From Calycina herbarum (lineage: Eukaryota; Ascomycota; Leotiomycetes; Helotiales; Pezizellaceae): a stretch of DNA of 64,000 nucleotides. The first letter of the stretch is position 1. Every line of letters starts with the position of its first letter. Of this stretch, positions 56,332 through 64,000 are shown one piece after another. A program made the position numbers and the translations under genes. The notes beneath the pieces are model-generated. The model ran no database searches. It was not told the origin of the DNA and was given only the letters and a program-made list of their open reading frames with translations. Location of the stretch: NCBI GenBank assembly GCA_001414485.1, contig LLEY01000053.1, forward strand, positions 124,001 to 188,000. Direction: 5' to 3'.

Positions 56332-59076
56332 TATAACGGTTTATATCTGAAGAGTACTCGGTCTATCGACCTTCGTATAAAATATAAACGTAACTTTACG
56401 TAATCTTAGAAACTACCTCGGTAATTACCTCGGTAGATACGTAGATCTATAATAAAAGGTATAATAAGAGCTATAGTAAGACTTTATCTTCTTATAGCTT
56501 ATACTTACTATAACGAAAGCTATAATAAAGAGCTATAATAAGACTTTACTCTTTAGTTAATTCTTCTTATAATAAAGATAACCTTATCTATTAACCTCTT
56601 TATATTCGGTCTATAATATTAGAATTAACTTATTCTCTCTTATATTTACTTATCGAGTATATTAAACAAACTATATATAGTAGATTCTACGAACCTTTCT
56701 TATATATATAGTATAAGTACGAAAATCCTTTATAGTTAAGATATCCGATCTTATATAAAAATCCTTTATAGTTAAAATACACGGTTTTATATAGTTAAGA
56801 TATATAGTCTTATATAAATATAATAGAGGATATAAACTTAGTAGACGTATAAAGACTTATATAAGAACCTCCGTAGTAGTTAATAGATATGTTTAACTAG
56901 TAGTAGCGAGAGATATAGCTTACTAAAAGTTAAAACTAATTAATAGCTAATCTTTCTAGCTAATAAGAAGAAGTTCTTATAAAGCTTAAAGAAAGACTTT
57001 CTTCTAATCCTTTATAACCTACGCCTACGTCTACCTCGACACCGGTATTAGTTACGAATACTAATTATAAGCTAAAACACTATCTTCTATACCTAGAAAG
57101 ATACAACGGAAGTACGTCTAACCTCTTTTCTTAATTCAAAGGCCTTTTATAAGCAAAGCTAGAAATCGACGGTCTATTAATCGAATAAGAGAAGGAAAGA
57201 GTCTAGTACGCTTTTAGAAGACTCTTAGGAGACGTAGTTATAAGGATTTTTCCTTAGATAGAATATACTCGCTTAGAGAATAAGTTTATAGTTATAGAAC
57301 TTTTAAGACAGCTTCGTATAGCGTTCTATAACCCTTAGCTATAGTAAAAAGCGCTTAGTTAGATTAACTAAACAAAGCAAAACCAACGGCCTTTTAGCGA
57401 ATTTCTTAACGAATTCGATTAGCTAATCCTAGAAGCTTCTAGCTAGAGATAGAATAACGTGATTAAGAAGAGCTACTTAAAGACTACTCTTAGTACGAAG
57501 CTAATTACTACAACTGTTAGTATCTAAGAAGACAGTACCTACGATAGATACTATAAATAATTATAAATAATTACTAATTAGCTAAACGAAGTTGCTAATC
57601 TTATATCTTAGCGAATAAAGAAGCTATAAACGATTTTACCTAGAGCTAGAGCTATATACGAATCGAAAGACAGTTTCTTATATAATATAATAGACTAGGA
57701 ACTAATAATAGTAGTCTTCTTCGCTTAATCAAAGGAACTACGATAAGACTCGGACGAAGTTCTTATAGAAAGAAGAAGCTTAGGCCTCTGTCTAAGATAT
57801 AGACTTAAGAGATACTAAGTCTAGGATTATAAGACAAAGATAAAGTAGGTAATAAAGAAAGAATTATAAAAGTCTTTAACTTTAACTCTAATAATTTAAG
57901 AAAAGAATAGCTTCTAGTAAAAGACGCTATTAGAAGTAGAAGAAGGTTTTAAAGAAAGTAGTAGAAGAATAGATTAAGTTCTAAGAGAAGTTAATAAATA
58001 GTTCTTTATTTTTAGTTTCTATATTAGTTAATAAAGAATATTTTATAAAGACTCTTCTTAACTCTAGATATTTATTATATAGACTTATTAACTTCTTCTT
58101 TACTATCTAGAATAATTTTTAATATATTTCTATTTCTCTTTAAAAGCTCTCTAGCTTTAATACTCTCTTAGATAATATAGTAATAGAAGTTACTACTATT
58201 TCTTTAAATATTAATAAATACTATAAAGCTAAGTCGTTTCTCTACGTTATTCCTTACTTAGAGTTATATAATATAATTCTAGAACTCTCTTAGATTATTA
58301 AATAAGATACTTAAATTAATAGTTCTACTACTAAATACTTTATCTTCTTAATAAATATACTTATATAAAATTAAACTAAAATTCTAAAAGTAAGTAACTT
58401 AAATTCTATTAATTACTAGCTTATCTCTATTAAAGCTTTTTAGATAATAATAAATAAGTCTTACTAAAATATATAAGTGTTCTTAGCTAGCTTATAAGAT
58501 ATTACTAAGGCTTTTAAGAAGACAAAGAAGACGAAAATAGATTCTTAAATAAAGCTACTATTATAATTCTAGAATTACCTTAGTATCTTTAGTCTAAAAG
58601 AATTAGATAAAGTACCTTCTTTATAAGATAATAGAATAGACTACTAGATTAAACTTATAAACGAAGATAGAAAAGAAGCTATAGTCTTTTAAGAGCTACT
58701 CTATAATATATCTTATAATAAACTTCTTATTCTCTAAAGAACACTTATAGAGTATATAGATAAAAGCTAGATTCGAGTTAGTAACTCTTCTACTACTATT
58801 CTTATACTCTTTATATAAAAACTAGAAAGAGGTCTATAGTTCTATATTAATTACTACGCTTTAAATAAAGTTATATAAAAGAACTAGTATCTACTTCCTC
58901 TAATCTATAAAAACTTATAATAAGCTAAGAAGATAAAATAGTATATAAAACTTAATATAAGCTAAGCTTTTTACTAAATCTAGATTATAAAAAGAGATAA
59001 ATAAAAGATAGCTTTTTATATAAGATATAAATTATATAAATAAATAGTTACTTCTTTTAGACTTATAAATATACTA
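56332..59076 (+). mobile_element. Ty3/gypsy element D, RIP-mutated and truncated by a DNA transposon
   Basis: The LTR-like start is 56332-56620. Gag follows about 57080-57900 with FSEFLNEFDQLILEAS and IKKSYLKTTLSTKL readable. Pol continues to about 59070 with a protease region (LLNSRYLLYRL) and RT start (YINYYALNKV, QYLLPLI, TSFRLIN). The RT stops at 59076, exactly where the Fot1-like element begins. Confidence 0.75.
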
Positions 59077-60300
59077 ACGTAATCTATTACCGAGCTGCGT
59101 ATATTACCGAGCTACGTACTTTTACTGAATTTACTACTCTACTACTTTAACACGCGTTTTCTTCTTCTATAATATAAGTCTAAACTTAAGAAGTACGAAT
59201 TATATTAGCTATTAAAGCTATTTAAACATCTAAACGAAAATTAAGCTATAGAAACGCTATAAAAATCTACAAAGTTCTTAAATCTACTCTTCGTCTTAGA
59301 ATAAACAGCTGACCTTCTTATAGCGATACTAGACCTAATTGTTTAAAGCTAACGAAATTAGAGAAGGAAATAATTATTTAATATATATTCGATTAAGATT
59401 CTAGAGGGTTTTCGCCTTAGCTAGCTAATATAGAAGATATAGCGAATTACTTTCTTAAGATATATAGAGTAAAAAGCGTTAGAAAGCGCTAGATAGAACA
59501 ATTCGTAGTTTAATAACTAGAGCTAAAGACGTGTTTTAATCGCGTTTATAACTTTTAAAGAGCCTTATACGAAGATCCTAAGTTAATTAGTATATAGTTT
59601 CAACTAGTAGAGAATATATAAGCGAAATATAGTATAGTAGATAACGATTTCTATAACTTTGATAAGACCGGCTTTATAATAGATTAAATCTGTTCTAGAA
59701 TAGTTATTACTTATACTAATCAACGTAGTAAGAGTAAGGCAGTTTAACTAAGTAATCGAGAATAGACGATAGTAATTATTATAATTAATAGCGAAGGTAG
59801 AAGTATCTCTCTATTCCTTGTTATTTAAGACGCTAATTATCTTATAAATTAGTATTCTAAAACTAGCCTCTCTTACGATTAGGTTATCAAACCTATAAAT
59901 AATAGTTAGATAAATAATAAGATAGATCTAGAATAGTTAAAACACTTTAATAAATATACTACTGCTTAAGCTAAGAGTCTATATTATATATTAGTTTTAG
60001 ATAGATATAAGAGTTACGAATCAGTGGAATTTTAAGAATATTATAAGTTTTATAATATTATAACTCTTAGATTACCTTCGTATTCTTCTTATCTAACCTA
60101 GCTACTTAATATTAGATGTTTTACTATTCTTAAGCAGAAGTATAGTCGAGAAATCGAAGGGTTTATAAAAGCGTATATTAAGTTAATTACTCTTATAAAC
60201 AGTTAGGCTAGATTCTATAGAGCTAGATTAATACCTTTTAACTCTTAAGTAGTTATATCGAAGTTAGATATAAAGTTATAAACTCTAACGCCTACTAGTC
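59077..60300 (+). mobile_element. Fot1/pogo-like DNA transposon inserted in element D, cut by element E
   Basis: The left end ACGTAATCTATTACCGAGCT follows TA (59075-59076) and carries repeated subterminal CCGAGCT. The plus-strand transposase remnant shows FYNFDKTGFI (near 59655), ITVI-like block, SLTIRLSNL, and a DxHxSH-like LVLDGHESH remnant followed by a SSHLTQPLD-like block (60000-60130). The right end is absent because the LTR of element E starts at 60301. Confidence 0.75.
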
Positions 60301-60763
60301 TATAACGAAACTCAAACGAACTAAACAAAGATAACTAAGTCTCGAAGGTTAGTATATAAGTAAGAAGTATAGATACGCCGGGTTGTTTACTTAGAAGTGA
60401 ACTCGTTACTTATATCAAAGATATTAAATAAGATAATAAGATTAATAACTAAAGTTAAGTACGAAGCTTCTATCTAATAGCAGACGTACTAGTCTTATAT
60501 AGAACCTTTCGTTTATATTAGAGTCCTACTTAGTAGGAGTCCTAAAAATAGAGTCTAACTCTATTTTTAAGGCTTCTTAAAACTAGACTCTATTACCTAA
60601 CCGCTTCTATCCGAGTTATATAATATAATTATAATAAGATTCTTAGGATTATATATCCTTCTATATCTAATCCTTTCTACCTATTAGGGTTATAATAGTA
60701 CTTGTTCTATTAGAGCGTCGCCTAGACTTTACTTATTTATATACTAGCACGTGATTCGTAACA
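60301..60763 (-). repeat. 3' LTR of element E (gypsy A family, inverted)
   Basis: On the minus strand it begins TGTTACGAATCACGTGC and ends CGTTATA. The polypurine tract (AAAAAGGGGATAG, minus strand) lies directly at its inner side. It holds an insertion-like inverted repeat around AGAGTCCTAC and TAGACTCTATT (60520-60600) absent from the other LTR copies. Confidence 0.88.
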
Positions 60764-61319
60764 CTATCCCCTTTTTAGCCTAGCGTGTCTCTACGCTAGA
60801 ATATAACCTAAAATATATCGTTAGAAAGGTATCGACCTTCTCTTATATATAAATATATCCTTCTCTTATATTAAGTAGAAAGAGCGTCTATCTCTTACTA
60901 TACGAATCGAATCCGTATAACGTCTAGCTAAGACTTGTTCTTTCTATTATAAACAATCCTGTTAATACTTCTTAGAGCTCTCTAAATCCTCTTATTATTC
61001 TAAGTATATTCGGTTAAAAAGGTTCTATAATAGCTCTAGCTATCTTATCGTTCCTATCCCTAGGCCTTGAAAACCTATATATCGATTTTTCTTTAGCTTT
61101 ATATATAAACGTTTCCCTATTACTTCTCTAAGTCCTTCTCTCTCGAGTCCTCTTCCTAAGTCCTTATCTGCCTGGTTTCCTATCTTCGAGATAGCTCCTT
61201 TTATTAAGCAGGTATTCTCTAATAATATATCCCTGTCTAATCCTAGTCTCGAGTTCTAGGCAGCCTTAGGTTTTATTAGTAGAACTTCTGAAGTTCTCTT
61301 AAGTAATAGCTAAGATTAC

Positions 61320-64000
61320 TTTTTAGCTCTTAAGTATTCTCTAAGTATAGGTAATTTAACTATTTAATTAAATACTTAACTTGTCCTCTAATAAGTTTAT
61401 AGTTAAGAATCTTCTTAACTTTATATTCGGTGTTTAGGTTTACTAGTTAAATTTCTATAAGTGGGGCTAGTAGTGCTCCTAGTAGTACTAGTTCGAGTAA
61501 GGATATATAGAATACTAGGTAGATGTTTATTATCTTTAATAGTACTAGTTTATAATTTAAAGGTCTCTTAACTCGTTTAATTTTAAACGGTCTAAGTTTT
61601 TTATAATCTAGTTTATTACTTAGTCTTTTTATATCGATGTTTTTTCGTACTAAGTAGACTTTATCCCTCTCTTTTAGCGTTAGCTTCTAACTACGTCGTT
61701 TGTTATAGTAGTATATATTTCTTTTAACTATGAATTATAAATCCTTTATAAGTTCCTTATATAGCCCTTTGATTTTTAAGACGTAAATATAAGTAAGTTA
61801 GTTATCGATAGTCGTAGACAGCGGTTCTTAATACGTTAATAATTTATATCTAAAGTTAGTATAGAATAGTATAACAAGTGTTGTTTCTATTACTAAACTA
61901 TTATAGGTAAACTATATTAAAGGTAGTAGTTCTACCTAGTTGTCTTACTAGTAGTTTATATAATAACGAAGGTATATTTCTATTACTTAGTTTATACGTT
62001 TATTTCCTCTATTTGTCTAAGAGTAGAAAGCTATAGAGAGCTTTCTTTTTACACCTAATTACTCTATAAGAGCGATTTAAAATTTTAAGATAAAGAGCTT
62101 ATCTCTATCTAAGAGTATTTCTTTAAGTAGTCTATGTCTTAAGACTACTTTTCTAAGGAATATAAATACTAATTCCTTAGCTATACTTAACTCTATATAT
62201 ACTATTAAAATTATATACTTTATAAGTCGTTCTATAATAACTAGGATTATGTTATATTTAACTCCTATTATTAGATCTTTAGATTTTAGTAATTTAATAA
62301 TAAAATCTATAAATATCGATTTCTAAGGTATTTATAGTATTAGAGTAGTGTTTATCTATCTATAAGGAGTATAGTAGAAAGCTTTATTCTAGGTATAGGT
62401 ATTATATTCTACTATTACTTTCTTAACTATCGTAGATAATCGATTAATATAGTAGTATTATCTTATCTACTAAAGAGTTCTACGAATTCCTTAGTAGCTA
62501 TAAGTAGGCGTAGTATAGTAATCTTATATAAACTCTCTTATATACGAGCTAGGAACCTATAGTTTCTCTTTTATATACTAGTTATAACCTTTATATATAT
62601 TCTAAATTTTATCTATCTAGATATTGTTTATTACTACTATTTTATATATAGTAGGTACTAAGTCTCTATTCTTAAGAGTTTTTAAGATTATAATCTTCTT
62701 ATACTCTTTATTTCTCTTATATCTAGGTTTTTAGCTAAGAGTATTAGCTTAAGTATTTAACGTTCTCTTTATATATTAAATAATAATATTAAATCCTCTT
62801 AATATTTCTACCTATCTAGCTAACTATCTAGTTATAAGTTCCTTAGTTATTATAAACGTTCTAAGGTTCTTATAGTTAGATAGAATTATAACTTAATATT
62901 TTACTAGCTATAAATAGATTCTCTAGTATTCTAAGACTAATACTATAGTAAGTAATTCTTTATCGAAGATATTATAGTTTTATTATATTAGGTTAAATGT
63001 TTTAGAATAATATATAATAGGTATAAGTTTCCCTTTTCTATTTAGTTATAAGTGAATCGTATCTACTAATATATCTAAGGCGTCTGTTTTGATTATACTA
63101 GGTTTTTCTATAAACCTTGCTTTAATCCTTTGAAAAGTATTCTTAGTCTATTTATTTTAAATAAATTTAATAGCTTTCTTAACTAGTACTAACATTAGTT
63201 TAGTAATCTTTATATAGTCTTATATAAATAAACGACAAAAGTTTATAAATCTAAGAAAGGACTATATATCTTTTATATTCTCTAGTAACTTCTAGTTTAA
63301 GATGTTTTAGATCTTTGCTAGATCTATTTCTATTTTCTCGAGGCTAAATACCTATCTTAGGAAAAGTGTCTAAGTTATTCTAAACTTATATTTTAAGAGT
63401 TTTAACCGAGAGTTTACTTTTATAAGTTATTATAAAACTTCTTTAATATATCTTTTATATTCTTCTTCTTTTTCTAAGAAGATTAAGATATTATTTAGAT
63501 AATAGATTACTATTACTCTTAAAAGATCTCTTAAAATATTATTATTTTATCTTTAATATATAGCTAGTATATTATAAAGTCTAAATAGTATAACTATGTA
63601 TTTATAAAGGCTCGATAGTAAGGTAAACGCTGTCTTCTATTCGTCTCTGGTTTTTATTTATATAAGTCTATAGACGTTTTATTAATCTAGTTTCGTAAAT
63701 CGTACTACCTTACTTAACTTGTCTTATAAGTATTAGCTAGGTAGTAGCGGATAAGCGTTCTTAACTATAGTATAATTTACTTCTTAATAATTAATATATA
63801 CTCTCCTATCTAAGTTGTCTTTTTTCTTAATAATAAGTATATTTAAGGTAATTAGTAACTTAGATCTTCTAATATATCTCTTCTTAATACCTTCTTTTAT
63901 ATAACTTTCTATTCTCTATAGGCTTTTCTAGTTATATAACTGAAGCTTCTGCCTTAAGAGATAATAACCCTCTTTTAATTTAATCTTATAATTCTATAAG
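61320..64000 (-). pseudogene. pol of element E, broken
   Basis: Minus-strand frames show the same block order as element A's pol with many TAG/TAA stops. No part could give an intact enzyme. Confidence 0.8.

Larger units (their letters stand above)
60301..64000 (-). mobile_element. Ty3/gypsy chromovirus E, running off the window
   Basis: It is a minus-strand relative of element A. Chromodomain (YKVKKILNYKLIRGQVKYLI) is near 61350-61440, the integrase about 61500-62600, RNase H about 62700-62960 and RT from 63100 to the window end. Heavily RIP-mutated. The 5' LTR is not in the window. Confidence 0.85.

Overview
The window looks like nuclear DNA of a filamentous ascomycete (Pezizomycotina). 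The evidence is short GT-AG introns with TACTAAC/CTAAC branch sites, fungal families (AdoMetDC, HET, NACHT, F-box, 2EXR-like, a TRI14-like protein), and large AT-rich blocks with the C-to-T signature of repeat-induced point mutation (RIP). A leotiomycete is possible but is only a guess from the style of the NACHT and secreted proteins. Gene islands of normal base composition alternate with RIP-degraded transposon blocks.

Layout. 1-5.9 kb: the 3' end of a Ser/Pro-rich protein gene, an S-adenosylmethionine decarboxylase gene with a long leader, and a tRNA-Pro(AGG) gene. The tRNA carries a normal anticodon-loop intron plus a 54-bp GT...AG insertion in its T arm. 5.9-7.6 kb: a Tc1/mariner-type copy with a solo LTR (TSD GCACG) inserted in its right end. 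7.9-27.3 kb: a four-level nest. A foldback-type DNA element with long inverted arms is split by a Ty3/gypsy chromovirus (A, TSD ATTAA). Element A is split by a second gypsy element on the minus strand (B, 137-bp LTRs), which is split by a third (C, 242-bp LTRs, TSD TATAT).

27.4-34.3 kb: a decayed gene, an F-box protein, two probable secreted proteins and a small inverted-repeat element. 34.4-37.1 kb: a RIP-degraded Fot1/pogo-like element and a degenerate LTR. 37.2-50.5 kb: a decayed multi-exon gene, a HET fragment, a long stretch without clear genes, a KEN-box protein, a frameshifted 2EXR-like gene, a TRI14-like secreted protein and a small hypothetical gene.

51.2-55.1 kb: a minus-strand NACHT receptor-like gene that runs through helical repeats into a WD40 module. 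Its 5' end is cut off exactly where an LTR begins (55,082). 55.1-64 kb: another nested block of LTR repeats, a gypsy element (D), a Fot1-like element and a minus-strand chromovirus (E) that runs off the window.

The intact genes do not form one pathway. AdoMetDC serves polyamine synthesis. The NACHT and HET remnants belong to families used in fungal self/non-self recognition, and the small secreted proteins sit beside the degraded repeats, as is common in transposon-rich fungal genomes. I found no CRISPR array, rRNA gene or prokaryotic-type operon.
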